NCBI GenBank assembly: GCA_965226475.1
Contig: CBDDDJ010000004.1
Span: forward strand, 1,302,001-1,366,000
DNA length: 64,000 nucleotides
Direction of reading: 5' to 3'
From: JASLMY01 sp965226475
GTDB taxonomy: Bacteria; Pseudomonadota; Alphaproteobacteria; GCA-2731375
Shown: piece after piece, positions 29,207 to 39,635 of the stretch
How positions within the stretch are numbered: position 1 is the first letter of the stretch
Layout: each line of letters begins with the position of its first letter
Program-made: the position numbers and the translations under genes
The notes under the pieces: model-generated
Told to the model about the DNA's origin: nothing
Databases searched by the model: none
What the model saw: only the letters and a program-made list of their open reading frames with translations

Positions 29207-30421
29207 CTATTCGGCAGCCTCGGCCGACGGTGCCTCGGGCAGGACGATAAGACCCTTGGCGGCAAGGGATTCGATCTCGGCATCGGCCAGGCCAGCAGCG
29301 CGCAGGACCTCCCGGGCGTGTTCGCTGATCCCGGGTGGGTCGCGCCGGGCGCTGAACCAGCGATCCCCCATCTCGATGTAGAAGCGGGGCGCCTTCACCA
29401 CCTTGCCGTCCGGGAGCGTCACCTCGACCAGGCGGCCCTCGTGGTTGAGATGCGGGTCGTCGATCAGATCGTCGGGGCGGTTGACCGGGCCGAAGGCGAG
29501 TTCCGCCTGTTCCGATTTCGCCAGCAGCTCGGCCGCCGTGAAGCCGGCGAAAAATTCGGCCAGCGACGGGATCAGCCATTCGCGCTGATCGACCCGGTCG
29601 GCGTTCGAGCCGAGGCGCGGGTCGGCGGCGAGGTCTTCGCGCGCGAAGACCTCGCAGAAGCGGCGCCACTGGGTCTCGGTCACCACGCCGATGAAGATCA
29701 TCTGGCCGTCGCTCGAGGTGAAGATGTCGTAGATGCCCCAGGCGCGAACCGGACGGGCCATGGTCTGGGGGGCTTCGCCCGTGATCATGGCCTGTACCAT
29801 CTGCTGGCCCATGATGAAGCTCGCGGCCTCGAACAGGCCCGACTTCACCTCCTGGCCCAAGCCCGTCCGCTCGCGCTCGCGCAAGGCCGCGAGGATGCCG
29901 ACGACGCCGCCGAGACCGCCCAGGATGTCGATCACCGAGGTCCCGGCGCGCAAGGGCCGGCCCTCGGGCCCGGTCATGTAGGCCAGCCCGCTCATCATCT
30001 GGGCGATTTCGTCCAGTGCCCGGCGGTGCTCGTAGGGACCCGAGAGAAAGCCCTTGAGGGCGCAATAGATCAGGCCCGGGTTGATTCCCCGTAATCGTTC
30101 GTAGCCGAGCTTCCATTTCTCCATCGAGCCCGGCGCGAAGTTCTCCAGCACCACGTCCGTTTGCGCGACGAGGGCGTCCATCACCTCGCGGCATTCGGGC
30201 GCCTGGACGTCGATCGCCAGACTGCGCTTGTTGCGGCCGAAATAGGGGAAGAAGCCGACCCCGACGCCGCGCAAGTGCCGGGTACGGTCGCCGCGCGGCA
30301 CCGGCTCGATCTTGATCACGTCGGCGCCGAGGTCGCCCAGGATCATGCCGGCGGAAGGTCCCATGATGGCGTGGGAAAATTCCAGGACCTTGACGTCCTC
30401 CAGTGGCCGCCCCTCGTTCAT
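29207..30421 (-). CDS. CaiB/BaiF family III CoA-transferase (1)
   Basis: 404-residue class III CoA-transferase. N-terminal GPSAGMILGDLGADVIKIE, SLAIDVQAPE, VLENFAPGSMEKWKLGY and the loop RALDEIAQMMSGLAYMTGP, whose Asp aligns with the catalytic Asp of formyl-CoA transferase. It would move CoA between carboxylic acids. It overlaps the upstream MFS gene by four bases (ATGA) and ends the leftward operon that begins with the MaoC gene. Acid substrates cannot be inferred. Confidence 0.92.
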   Translation of the reverse strand: MNEGRPLEDVKVLEFSHAIMGPSAGMILGDLGADVIKIEPVPRGDRTRHLRGVGVGFFPYFGRNKRSLAIDVQAPECREVMDALVAQTDVVLENFAPGSMEKWKLGYERLRGINPGLIYCALKGFLSGPYEHRRALDEIAQMMSGLAYMTGPEGRPLRAGTSVIDILGGLGGVVGILAALRERERTGLGQEVKSGLFEAASFIMGQQMVQAMITGEAPQTMARPVRAWGIYDIFTSSDGQMIFIGVVTETQWRRFCEVFAREDLAADPRLGSNADRVDQREWLIPSLAEFFAGFTAAELLAKSEQAELAFGPVNRPDDLIDDPHLNHEGRLVEVTLPDGKVVKAPRFYIEMGDRWFSARRDPPGISEHAREVLRAAGLADAEIESLAAKGLIVLPEAPSAEAAE

Positions 30422-31737
30422 CGTGTGTATCCGACTGGTTGGGAATCGGGGGCGAGATTAGCCCCTGGCTCCGGCGTTGGCGATTCTCGCGTCTGGCCGC
30501 GCCCCTCGAGGTCGAATATCGGCTCCCGGCGGCGGAACCAGATGACGAACCAGACCACGAGCGCCACGAGCCCGCCGACCGCGAGCGGCCAGCGCAGCCC
30601 CACCACCTCGGAAGCCGCGCCCATCGCCAGGGCGCCCGCGGCCGGCCCGCCGCGAAAGATCAGGCCATAGAGGCTCATCACCCGGGCCCGCATTTCGGGC
30701 TGCACGGAGAGCTGTATCAGGGTCTGGGCGCCGACCCCACCGACCACCATGGCGAGGCCGGAAATCCCCATCGCGACGAGGGCGAGGGCGTAATTGGTGG
30801 TGGCGGCGAATCCGATCACCGCCAGGATCAGCAGGCCCATGGCGAGCAGGCTGATCTTCCCCAGACCCTCCCGTCCACCGCGACCCGCGAGCCAGAAACC
30901 GCTCAGAATCGCACCGGCGCCGATCGTGGAGGTGAGGGCGGCGAGGGCATCCGCGCCCCGTCCGAAGACTGCGTCGGCGAAGCCCGGTAAAAGCTCGACA
31001 TAGGGCCTGACACCGAGCGACATGACGACCGAGAGCGCCAGCAGGGGCCCGATGCCGGGATGGCGAGCGGCGTAGGCGAGCCCCTCGCCGATATCGGCCA
31101 GCAGCGACGCATTGGCGGCGTGCCTGGCCGGCATGGCATCTTCGCGCAGGCGAATGCGGCTCAGCACCAGCAGGAAGGCGAGATAGCTGACGGCGTTGAC
31201 GGCGAAGGCGGCGCCGACATCGACGGAGACGATCAGCAGGCCGGCCAGCGCCGGGCCGATGAAGCGCGCCAGGTTGAAGATGATGGCGTTGATGGCGACG
31301 GCGGTGGAGATGTCCCGTCTCGGCACCAGGCTCGGCACCAGGGAGAGGCGGGCCGGCTGAATGAAGCCCTGCGCGGCGCCGGAGATCAAAACTAGGAGGA
31401 AAAGCAATTCCGGCGTCACCCATTTCGTGACGATCAGGCCGACCAGGACGACGGATGTCGCCATGGAAATTGCCTGCGCGCCGGCGATCAGCCGCAAGTG
31501 CCCGCCCCGGTCGGCCACGGCACCGCCGAGCGGGCCCAGCACAAGGGCTGGCGACAGCTCCGCCATCGCCAAGAGGCCGAGCCAGGCGCCGGAGCCGGTC
31601 AGCTCCCACGCCAGCCAGCCGATCGCCACGCGCTGCACCCAGTTGCCGACCAGGCTGACCGAATTTCCGGCGCTGTAGAGGCCGTAGTCGCGATGCCCCA
31701 GGGTCCGCCGGATGGCGGCGAACTGGTCGAATTTCAC
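30418..31737 (-). CDS. MFS transporter (EntS/MFS_3 type)
   Basis: 439-residue polytopic membrane protein with about 12 hydrophobic segments. The N-terminus SLVGNWVQRVAIGWLAWELTGS and the loop GPLGGAVADRGGHLRLI are typical of the MFS_3 group, which are often efflux carriers. The GTG at 31737 is chosen, 10 bases after the peptidase stop; the ATG at 31782 lies inside that gene. Substrate unknown; context suggests import or export of an organic acid or conjugate used by the operon. Confidence 0.88.
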   Translation of the reverse strand: MKFDQFAAIRRTLGHRDYGLYSAGNSVSLVGNWVQRVAIGWLAWELTGSGAWLGLLAMAELSPALVLGPLGGAVADRGGHLRLIAGAQAISMATSVVLVGLIVTKWVTPELLFLLVLISGAAQGFIQPARLSLVPSLVPRRDISTAVAINAIIFNLARFIGPALAGLLIVSVDVGAAFAVNAVSYLAFLLVLSRIRLREDAMPARHAANASLLADIGEGLAYAARHPGIGPLLALSVVMSLGVRPYVELLPGFADAVFGRGADALAALTSTIGAGAILSGFWLAGRGGREGLGKISLLAMGLLILAVIGFAATTNYALALVAMGISGLAMVVGGVGAQTLIQLSVQPEMRARVMSLYGLIFRGGPAAGALAMGAASEVVGLRWPLAVGGLVALVVWFVIWFRRREPIFDLEGRGQTRESPTPEPGANLAPDSQPVGYTR

Positions 31738-31747
31738 AAGCGCCGCC

Positions 31748-33154
31748 TCACGCCGCTTGGGTCTCGGGCGTGCCGCCTTCACCGAGGTCCCAAAAGATCC
31801 CGGTCATGATATCGAGGCCCTCGCGCGCGACGGAAGCGAGCAGATGCTCATCCGGCGCATGTTGCGAACAAGAGACATAGGAATGCGGCACCCAGATGGT
31901 CGGCACCCCGATGGTCCGGGCGAAGACGTCGTTGGGAAGCGAGCCGCCCAGGTTCGGCAGCACCATCGGCCCCCGGCCGAGCGTCTTGTGGATCGATTTC
32001 ACGCACCACTGGACCCAGGGATGGTCGGGCAGCAGGCGGGTCGCCCGCATGTAGACTGGGCGCATGCCCTGTTCGACCGCGACGTCGCCATAACCGTGCG
32101 CGTCCAGGTGGCGGCGGATCGCCGGCAGGAAGCTTTCGGGATCGCGGTCGACGGTGAAGCGGATCTGGCACCAGGCGGTGGCGCGGGGCGGGATCGCGTT
32201 CACCACGCGGTCCGGGTTGCCGGCCTTGAAGGCCAGCACCTCGAAGGCGTTCCAGCCGAAGACCCGTTCCTCGGGCGTGAGGCCGGGCTCGCCCCAGTCG
32301 CGCTCGATCTCCGGGCCGTCCGCGCCGCCGTCGACCTCGCAGTCGGCGAGCGCCGCGCGCACCGAATTGGGGATCGATTGGGGCTTCAGGTCGTCCAACA
32401 GGATCTCGCCCTTGGGCCCGACCAGCGTCGCGAGTGCGTTGGCGAGGCGGGTGCCGGCGTTGGAAATAAGGCCGCCCCAGTTGCCGGAATGGTGGCCGCC
32501 CTTGCGCAGATCGACCACCAGCTCGAAATTCATCGCCCCGCGCGTTCCCATGAAGAGGGTGGGCGCCTCGGGCTTCAGGCGCGGCCCGTCGGAGCCGATC
32601 AGCACATCGGCCGTCAGGCGATCCCGGTTCGCCCGGGCGAAGTCGTCGAGGCCGGGGGAGCCCAGCTCTTCCGAGCATTCCAGCAGGATGCGGGAGTTGA
32701 AGCCGAGCCGGCCCCGCGTTTCCAGCACCGCCCGTAGGGCGGCGATGTTGATCGTGTGCTGACCCTTGTTGTCCGCCGTGCCTCGGCCATAGAGCCGGTC
32801 GCCCTCCTGGATCAGGGTCCAGGGATCGAGCCCCTCGCGCCACTCGCCCTCCAGCCCGCGCACGACATCGCCGTGGCCGTAAGTGAGGACGGTGGGCAGT
32901 TCCTCGCCCTCGTGCCGCTCGGCGATCAGGAAGGGCCCGCCGGCCGGGACGGGATTGTCCAACACCTCGCAGTCGTAGCCCATGTCGCGGAGCGTCGGCT
33001 GGATCTCCTCTTCCAGATAGCGATAGAGGTCGTCGCGATGCTCGGGCACCTGCGCGGTGGAGGGGATCGCCACCCGGCGGGCGAGATCCTCGACGAAGCG
33101 GCCATCGTCGAAATAGGCCCCGATCCAGGCCAGCGCGTCGGCGCGATCTCCCAT
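31748..33154 (-). CDS. M20-family metallopeptidase
   Basis: 468-residue zinc peptidase/deacylase of the ArgE/DapE/CPG2 clan. Metal and catalytic positions are visible: TYGHGDVV (His, Asp), GRGTADNKGQ (bridging Asp), LECSEELGSPG (Glu-Glu) and SCSQHAPDEH (late His). The dimerisation domain lies between about 190 and 320 (GGHHSGNWGGLISN). It begins two bases after the truncated dehydrogenase gene. Likely an amidohydrolase acting on a small N-acyl or dipeptide substrate. Confidence 0.92.
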   Translation of the reverse strand: MGDRADALAWIGAYFDDGRFVEDLARRVAIPSTAQVPEHRDDLYRYLEEEIQPTLRDMGYDCEVLDNPVPAGGPFLIAERHEGEELPTVLTYGHGDVVRGLEGEWREGLDPWTLIQEGDRLYGRGTADNKGQHTINIAALRAVLETRGRLGFNSRILLECSEELGSPGLDDFARANRDRLTADVLIGSDGPRLKPEAPTLFMGTRGAMNFELVVDLRKGGHHSGNWGGLISNAGTRLANALATLVGPKGEILLDDLKPQSIPNSVRAALADCEVDGGADGPEIERDWGEPGLTPEERVFGWNAFEVLAFKAGNPDRVVNAIPPRATAWCQIRFTVDRDPESFLPAIRRHLDAHGYGDVAVEQGMRPVYMRATRLLPDHPWVQWCVKSIHKTLGRGPMVLPNLGGSLPNDVFARTIGVPTIWVPHSYVSCSQHAPDEHLLASVAREGLDIMTGIFWDLGEGGTPETQAA

Positions 33155-33156
33155 CG

Positions 33157-33831
33157 CTACAGCCCCAGGACCAGCTTGGCCATGATGTTGCGCTGGATCT
33201 CGTTGGAGCCGGCGTAGATCGAGTGCGCGCGCAAATTCAGATAACGCGGCATGGTCGGGACCGCGTGGGCGGGGCCGACGGCTTCGACATTGTTGCCGGG
33301 GACGCGGGCCTCGGGCTGGAAGGGGAAGCCATAGTGGGCGATCGCCTCGATGCCGAGTTCGCTCACCCGCTGGTTCACCTCCGAGCCCCGGGTCTTCAGC
33401 ATGGAGGACGAAGTCCCCGGGTTCTGTCCCTGGCTCATCGCCGACATCAGCCGCTGTTCCGTCGCATCGATGGCGCGAACCTCGATCTCCGCCGCATCCA
33501 GCCTGGCCTTGAAGCTCGCGTCCTTGATCAGCGCCCCGCCGTCCGCGGGCTCCGCCGCCGCCATGGCGCGGACTTTGGCGAGGGAGGCGTCCAAGCCCGG
33601 CCCGTAGGCGGAGCCGCCGCGTTCGAACTCCAGCAGGTATTTGGCGACGGTCCAGCCGTCGTTCTCTTCGCCGACGCGATTGGCGATCGGCACCCGGCCG
33701 ATCTCGATCTCGGCGAAGATGCCGCTGGTCAGCCGGTTCGCTTCGATCATGTCGTCGGCGAGGTTCTCCTCGATGAAGGCCACAACCTCATTGCGAAAGG
33801 CCTGGTCCTCGGGCGCGAGGGACAAATCCAT
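33157..33831 (-). pseudogene. Acyl-CoA dehydrogenase with internal in-frame deletion
   Basis: Only 224 residues against about 390 for the family. The first 40 (MDLSLAPEDQAFRNEVVAFI) are a normal N-terminal helix. At about residue 40 the sequence jumps directly to IGRVPIANRVGEENDGWTVA, which normally begins the C-terminal domain, then runs to the proper end (RAHSIYAGSNEIQRNIMAKL). Missing are roughly 165 residues: most of the N-terminal domain and the whole beta domain that binds FAD and substrate. The reading frame is kept. The junction has the repeated unit GAGATCGAGATCGG on the coding strand, suggesting deletion between short repeats. Activity is very unlikely. Confidence 0.85.
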
Positions 33832-33850
33832 GTCGTTTCTTCCCTTTTCC

Positions 33851-34957
33851 TCACGCCTCCATGGCGTCCATCACCCGTTCGATCCAGCCATCGACCTTGG
33901 CCTCGTCGATCCAACGCGCCACCGCCACCAGCTCGAGGTCGGCGTCGACCCAGATCAGGTTGGTGCCGGCGCCCATGGCAAAGACGCTGCTCGCGGGCGC
34001 CGGCGCGTGGTAGGCGTGATCCGTATTCAGCCACCAGAGCAAGCCGTAGATCGGCCGGATCGCGCAGGGCGCCAGCATTTCCCCGATCCAGGCCTCCGAC
34101 AGCAGCAGCCGGCCCTGCCAGAGCCCGCGCGCGCCCACCAGCAGGCCGAGCCGGGCTTGGTCCTCGGCCGAAATGCGCAAGCCCCCGCCCCAGTGCGTGC
34201 CGCCCGGAACCGACCACATCGTTTCGGCCCCGACCTCGACCGCCGCGTTGTCGTAGGGGTACCAGTGCCAGTCCGAACTGGCGCCGATCGGATCCATGAT
34301 TCGTTCGCGCAGCACCTCCGGCAGTGGACGGCGAAAGAGGCGGAGCAGCGACAGGCTCAGCCGGTTGACCCGGACGTCGTTGTATTCCCAGAAGCTTCCC
34401 GGGCGGCCGAGATCGCGCGGCTGGCCCTTGCATGCGTTGTTGGCGCCGGGTCCGACCTCGCGGTTGCGGTCGATCCAGTCGGGGCGGTCGAACAGCGTGC
34501 CCTCCCACTCGCTGGTCTGCTGCAGCAGCTGGCGCCAGGTGATGTCGCGGTTTTGCGGCGAGTCGAAGCCGCCGTCGTCGACGCTATCGCCCACCGCCGC
34601 GTCGAGGTCCACGAGCAGGCCATCATCGAAGGCGAGGCCGGCGAGGATGGCGAGGTAGCTCTTGGCGGCGGAGAAAGTGAGGTCGGCGCGTTTGGGATCC
34701 CCCCATTCCGCCACCACCCGGCCCCGGCGCAGCACCAGACCGGCCGCCCCGCCCCGCTCGAACAGGGGGCCGAGGGGCTCGTTGTAGGGCGGTGGCTCGA
34801 ACTCCCCGTCGCGCAGCCGCTTGGAGAGGTCGCGCGGCCAGGGGGTTTCGCTCGCCTCGACGAAGCGGGTCGCCTCGGCCAGGCGGCCGGCGTCAATTCC
34901 CACCTCGCCAAGTGCCGCGCGGCCGAGCGGCGCGGGCGCCACCAGGACATCATTCAT
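33851..34957 (-). CDS. Beta-lactamase-fold serine hydrolase (1)
   Basis: 368-residue class C beta-lactamase-like hydrolase. The nucleophile motif is SAAK (Ser96-Lys99), followed by ITWRQLLQQTSEWEG and the Tyr motif FWEYNDVRVN. It has no signal peptide, so it is probably a cytoplasmic esterase/amidase rather than a true beta-lactamase. In the leftward operon between the MaoC gene (14 bases upstream) and the damaged dehydrogenase (19 bases downstream). Confidence 0.88.
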   Translation of the reverse strand: MNDVLVAPAPLGRAALGEVGIDAGRLAEATRFVEASETPWPRDLSKRLRDGEFEPPPYNEPLGPLFERGGAAGLVLRRGRVVAEWGDPKRADLTFSAAKSYLAILAGLAFDDGLLVDLDAAVGDSVDDGGFDSPQNRDITWRQLLQQTSEWEGTLFDRPDWIDRNREVGPGANNACKGQPRDLGRPGSFWEYNDVRVNRLSLSLLRLFRRPLPEVLRERIMDPIGASSDWHWYPYDNAAVEVGAETMWSVPGGTHWGGGLRISAEDQARLGLLVGARGLWQGRLLLSEAWIGEMLAPCAIRPIYGLLWWLNTDHAYHAPAPASSVFAMGAGTNLIWVDADLELVAVARWIDEAKVDGWIERVMDAMEA

Positions 34958-34971
34958 GCCGTTCTCCTCCT

Positions 34972-35430
34972 TCAGGCGTACATCAGGCTGATCACTTCCG
35001 CGACCAGCGCCGGGCGTTCCTGGCCTTCGACCTCGACCGAGAACTCATTGATGATGCGCACGCCGTTGCCCTTCACGTCCTCGCAGGCCTTGCAACTGGC
35101 GCGGCCGCGCACGCGGCTGTCGGCCGGCACGGGGCTGGTGAAGCGGACCTTGTTGGAGCCGTAGTTGAGGCCGTGGCTCTTCTCCACGATTTCGTAGATC
35201 TCGTACATCATGCGCGGCAGCAGGGAGAGTGTCAGATAGCCGTGCGCGATGGTCTTGCCGCCGGGCATTTCGTTTTTCGCCCGCTCGACGTCGACGTGGA
35301 TCCACTGGTGGTCGCCCGTGGCGTCGGCGAAGGCGTCGATCGTCTTCTGGTCGACGGTGATCCAGGAACTGACGCCCAGCTCCTCGCCGACGTGGTCCTT
35401 CATGGCCTGCGGATTGGCGACTTTCAGCAT
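34972..35430 (-). CDS. MaoC-family (R)-hydratase
   Basis: 152-residue hot-dog-fold enoyl-CoA hydratase. The catalytic DxxxxH region reads FADATGDHQWIHVDVERA, followed by GKTIAHGYLTLSLLP and LNYGSNKVRFTSPVP. The ATG at 35430 is chosen for its GGGAGGAG site; an upstream in-frame ATG at 35532 would reach over the divergent promoter. First gene of the leftward acyl-CoA operon. Confidence 0.93.
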   Translation of the reverse strand: MLKVANPQAMKDHVGEELGVSSWITVDQKTIDAFADATGDHQWIHVDVERAKNEMPGGKTIAHGYLTLSLLPRMMYEIYEIVEKSHGLNYGSNKVRFTSPVPADSRVRGRASCKACEDVKGNGVRIINEFSVEVEGQERPALVAEVISLMYA

Positions 35431-35588
35431 CTCGGATTTTCTCCTCCCGTTCCAATGACTCGCCGGTAAAATCCCACAAAACCAGGGTCGAAGGCGAGAG
35501 GCAATGCGACGCCGCCAATTTCGCCCTTGCATTGCCGCGGCCGGGCTGGGAGTTTCGGGGCCGCGCGCGGGCGCCGAGGGAGGACGAT

Positions 35589-36368
<780 letters not shown>

Positions 36369-36387
36369 GCCAGGGACCGATCGAGGC

Positions 36388-37602
36388 GTGCCGAAGAAGA
36401 CCGACTACCGGCCGGATGCCAGCTGCCCGCTCGAAGGCGTCCGCGTCCTCGATTTGAGCCGCGTCGTCGCCGGCAACGCGCTCACCGCCTTCCTCGGCGA
36501 TTTCGGCGCCGAGGTAATCAAGATCGAGCGGCCCGGACGCGGCGACGATTTGCGCAACTGGCGGGTCAAGGGCGTCTCGACCTACTGGAAGGCCTATAGC
36601 CGCAACAAGAAGAGCGTCAGCCTCAATCTCAGGGAAGAGAAGGCGCGGGAGATCCTGCTGGATCTGGTCCGGGGCGCGGATGCCTTGGTGGAGAACTACA
36701 GGCCCGGCCGGCTGGAGGCGATGGGGCTCGGCCCGGAGACACTGCATGCGGCCAACCCTCGCCTGATCATCGTCCGCGTCACGGGCTGGGGCCAGGACGG
36801 TCCGCTGGCCGGCAACCCCGGCTTCGGCACGCTGGTCGAGGCGATGAGCGGTTTCGCCGCCATGACCGGCTTCGCCGATCGGGAACCGGTGCTGCCGCCG
36901 CTGGCGCTCGCCGACCAGGTGGCTGGCCTCTATGGCGCCGGCGCCTTGCTGGTGGCCTTGCGCGAGGTCGAGGTTCGCGGTGGCGTCGGCCAGGTGATCG
37001 ACCTGCCGTTGTTCGATCCCATGTTCTCGATTCTAGGCCCGCTCGCCGCGAACTACCGGCTCACCGGCGACGTGCCGCCCCGCACGGGCAGCCGCTCCAA
37101 CACCACCGCGCCCCGAAACGTTTATCCGACCAAGGATGGCGGCTTCGCGGCGCTCTCCGCCTCCACCCAGGGGATGTTCGAGCGACTGATGCGCGCGATC
37201 GGCCAGACCGAGACGATTCTGGACCCGCGCTTCCTCGCCAACGCCGACCGGGTCCGCAACGGCGACATCCTGGACCGGATGGTCGCCGATTTCATCGGCG
37301 CGCGGACCTTGGATGAAAATCTGGAGCATTTCTCGGACGCGGGCGTCACCGTCGGCCCCGTCGCCGACATTTCCGACCTGATGGACCACCCCTTCATGGT
37401 CGACCGCGCCATCCTGCTGGATTTCCCCGACGATGAGATGGAGGCGATGCCGATGCACGGGATCTCGGCGCGGCTCTCCGCCACACCCGGCGCCATCCGC
37501 CATCCCGCCCCCGATGTCGGCCAGCACAACGGCGAGATTCTGGGCGCTCTCGGTCTCGATGCCGAGGCGCTGGATAGGCTGGCGGACGCGGGGGTTATTT
37601 AG
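36388..37602 (+). CDS. CaiB/BaiF family III CoA-transferase (2)
   Basis: 404-residue class III CoA-transferase: RVVAGNALTAFLGDFGAEVI, SVSLNLREEKAREI, ALVENYRPGRLEAMGLG, and GTLVEAMSGFAAMTGFADRE. Compared with the other copy in this window (29207), the loop position of the catalytic Asp appears to be Gly here (GFGTLVEAMSG against ALDEIAQMMSG), so the mechanism or assignment deserves caution. I chose the GTG at 36388, after the SDR stop. Its last eight bases overlap the convergent ankyrin gene. Confidence 0.88.
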   Translation: MPKKTDYRPDASCPLEGVRVLDLSRVVAGNALTAFLGDFGAEVIKIERPGRGDDLRNWRVKGVSTYWKAYSRNKKSVSLNLREEKAREILLDLVRGADALVENYRPGRLEAMGLGPETLHAANPRLIIVRVTGWGQDGPLAGNPGFGTLVEAMSGFAAMTGFADREPVLPPLALADQVAGLYGAGALLVALREVEVRGGVGQVIDLPLFDPMFSILGPLAANYRLTGDVPPRTGSRSNTTAPRNVYPTKDGGFAALSASTQGMFERLMRAIGQTETILDPRFLANADRVRNGDILDRMVADFIGARTLDENLEHFSDAGVTVGPVADISDLMDHPFMVDRAILLDFPDDEMEAMPMHGISARLSATPGAIRHPAPDVGQHNGEILGALGLDAEALDRLADAGVI

Positions 37603-38128
37603 AGCGCCGCCGCATCGCCGCGACTGTCGTCTCGAAGCCGATGGCTTCCGCGTCCTCGATCGGGGTGGCGCGGTCGTCTATCCGCGTCGCGAGGCTCGGG
37701 CACGCGCCCCATTCCAGCATCACGCCGATGGCGCCGAGGTCGCGCAAGGAGACGGCGTGGTGCAGCGGCGTCCAGTCGTTGAGGCCGCGCTGGTCGGGCG
37801 CCGCGCCTCGGGCGAGCAACGGGGCGATGATCCGAAGGTCGTCCGGCCGGCCGGAGGAGAGAACGGCGTGGAGCGGGGGAAAGCCGGCGTCGTCGCCCAC
37901 GTCGGGATCGGCGCCCAAGGCGAGCAACGCCTCGATAGCGAACGGCGGACTCCAATGGATGGCGTATTCGAGCGGCCGGCCGCCGACGCCGAGTTCGGCG
38001 GGGTGCGGGCAATTGGGAAATTCAGCCGGATCGCCGAGTGCGGCGCGGACGGCCGCGAGGTCGCCCGTCCGGTAGCCTCCGTCGATCGTGAGCGCGCGAC
38101 ATCCGCGTTCGGCGCTATCCTCGCTCAT
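37595..38128 (-). CDS. Ankyrin-repeat protein
   Basis: 177-residue protein with about four ankyrin-like repeats: GGRPLEYAIHWSPPFAIEAL, LHAVLSSGRPDDLRIIAPLL and NDWTPLHHAVSLRDLGAIGV, each with the hairpin and helix pair. No signal peptide or enzyme domain. Ankyrin repeats bind proteins; the partner is unknown. The ATG at 38128 fits better than the upstream frame start. It is tail to tail with the CoA-transferase and divergent from the next SDR. Confidence 0.82.
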   Translation of the reverse strand: MSEDSAERGCRALTIDGGYRTGDLAAVRAALGDPAEFPNCPHPAELGVGGRPLEYAIHWSPPFAIEALLALGADPDVGDDAGFPPLHAVLSSGRPDDLRIIAPLLARGAAPDQRGLNDWTPLHHAVSLRDLGAIGVMLEWGACPSLATRIDDRATPIEDAEAIGFETTVAAMRRRSK

Positions 38129-38205
38129 GCATCTCTCCCTTGCCGCCTTGCCAGCGGGGCGGCGCCATCGCAAGCTTGCCGCCTGACCCGAGAGAGGTGC
38201 AAATC

Positions 38206-38967
38206 ATGCGTTTTCAGGACAGGACATTTCTGGTCACCGGCGGCGGAAGCGGCATCGGCCGCGAGGTGGCGCTGCATGCGGGGCGCGAGGGCGCGGTTGT
38301 GGCCGTCGGCGATATCAACGTCGAAATGGCGGACCGCACCGTCGAGGATATCCGGGGGGACGCGGGCCAGGGCCATGCCTTCGCCGTCGACGTCACGGAT
38401 CCGGCGGCCGCGGCCGCCTTCGTCGACGCGGCGAAGGCGGCGACCGGCCGCCTCGACGTACTGGTCAACAGCGCCGGCATCCGCGAAATCCGGCCGGTGC
38501 TGGAGTTGTCGTTCGATGAGTGGAACCGGGTGCTGCAGGTCAACGCCTCGGGTGTCTTCCTCTGCGCCCAGGCCTTCGCGCGGCGGGTCATCGAAGATGG
38601 CGGCCAGGGCGCGATCGTCAACCTGGCCTCGACCTTGGGGGTCGACGGCTCGCCCAAGCGCACGGCCTATACCGCCTCGAAGCACGCGGTCGTCGGCATC
38701 ACCAAGGCAATGGCGATGGAACTTTCCGAAAAGGGCCTCCGCATCAACGCGGTCGGCCCGGGCGTCACCCGCACGCCGCTCACGGAGCGCTACTTCCAGG
38801 ACGCCCGGACGGTGGACCGCATCCGCGACATCCATGCCATCGGCCGCTGGGGCGAGCCGGGCGAAATCGCCAAGGCAATTCTGTTCCTGGCCTCGGACGA
38901 CGCCAGTTTTATCACCGGCACGACCTTGATGGTCGACGGCGGCTGGACGGCCGGCAGGCGGTTATAG
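38206..38967 (+). CDS. SDR-family oxidoreductase (2)
   Basis: 253-residue short-chain dehydrogenase with all usual motifs: TGGGSGIG, NSAG, catalytic Ser in LASTLG and YTASK, then the C-terminal GTTLMVDGG. GAGAGAGG precedes the ATG at 38206. It stands alone before an AT-rich gap that marks the border of the sensory locus. Substrate unknown. Confidence 0.92.
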   Translation: MRFQDRTFLVTGGGSGIGREVALHAGREGAVVAVGDINVEMADRTVEDIRGDAGQGHAFAVDVTDPAAAAAFVDAAKAATGRLDVLVNSAGIREIRPVLELSFDEWNRVLQVNASGVFLCAQAFARRVIEDGGQGAIVNLASTLGVDGSPKRTAYTASKHAVVGITKAMAMELSEKGLRINAVGPGVTRTPLTERYFQDARTVDRIRDIHAIGRWGEPGEIAKAILFLASDDASFITGTTLMVDGGWTAGRRL

Positions 38968-39293
38968 GCGGCCGGCCGGGCCCGGGACGGCGGCGTTCCG
39001 TTCCGTCGGTGAATTCCTCCCCGAACAGGTTGCGGGGCGTACCGGGACAAGCCGGGATCTTTCAAGGGTCTTGGTATCGATGCGGAGAATCCGCCACTTG
39101 TCCTATCGATTCGAAAATCCCCGAAAGAAATTTTAGGGAACGACAATAAATCAGGATTAGATTTCCTAATTCCGGAGTTTCTCTCTGATATTATATTGTC
39201 GTGTCGAAATCCTTAGAATGGACTAGGTTAGTTATTTATGATTTCTAGGTCTATGGCAATTTTGAATTTTGAATATAATTCATGAAAATGATT
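38968..39293. other. AT-rich gap bordering the phosphorelay locus
   Basis: 326 bases without a supported gene. Base composition drops sharply from about 39110 onward (long A/T runs such as 39200-39290), unlike the GC-rich DNA to the left. The low-GC character continues into the Hpt gene. This suggests a boundary of acquired DNA. No attachment site or tRNA was recognised. Confidence 0.6.
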
Positions 39294-39584
39294 CTACCAC
39301 TGTTTTCTCTCTAAACGGTCGATATCTTTTGACATCAAGTCGATAATAAAGGATTCGAACTCCCCGGCCGTGTCGCTTATCTCCCCGAAGCCAAAGAATT
39401 TTGCGGAACCAGCTATGGTGTGTATTATAAGATGAAGGTCTTCTAGCAAATTTCTGTGGAGAGGTCTGACATCCAGTTGACGAAATAGGGTTTCAATTTG
39501 CTTCGATTGCTGGACAAGCCTCGAATGATATCGTTTTCGAAGGTCCGGCGATATGACTCTGTCCGAATTTTCCTTCGAAGACAT
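39294..39584 (-). CDS. Hpt-domain histidine phosphotransfer protein
   Basis: 96-residue single-domain Hpt protein. The phospho-acceptor motif is HTIAGSAKFFGF, with the conserved His and Gly, and flanking helices (LRKRYHSRLVQQSKQIETLF; FESFIIDLMSKD). Hpt proteins pass phosphate between receivers. It is the last gene of the leftward sensory series, 51 bases after the hybrid kinase's end. I infer it links the receiver proteins here to the NtrC-type regulator. Composition is AT-richer than the flanking catabolic genes. Confidence 0.85.
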   Translation of the reverse strand: MSSKENSDRVISPDLRKRYHSRLVQQSKQIETLFRQLDVRPLHRNLLEDLHLIIHTIAGSAKFFGFGEISDTAGEFESFIIDLMSKDIDRLERKQW

Positions 39585-39635
39585 GTTTTGTTTCTCGTAT
39601 GGCCTGGCTCGAACAATTCCGCCGCGATCAAGCCT

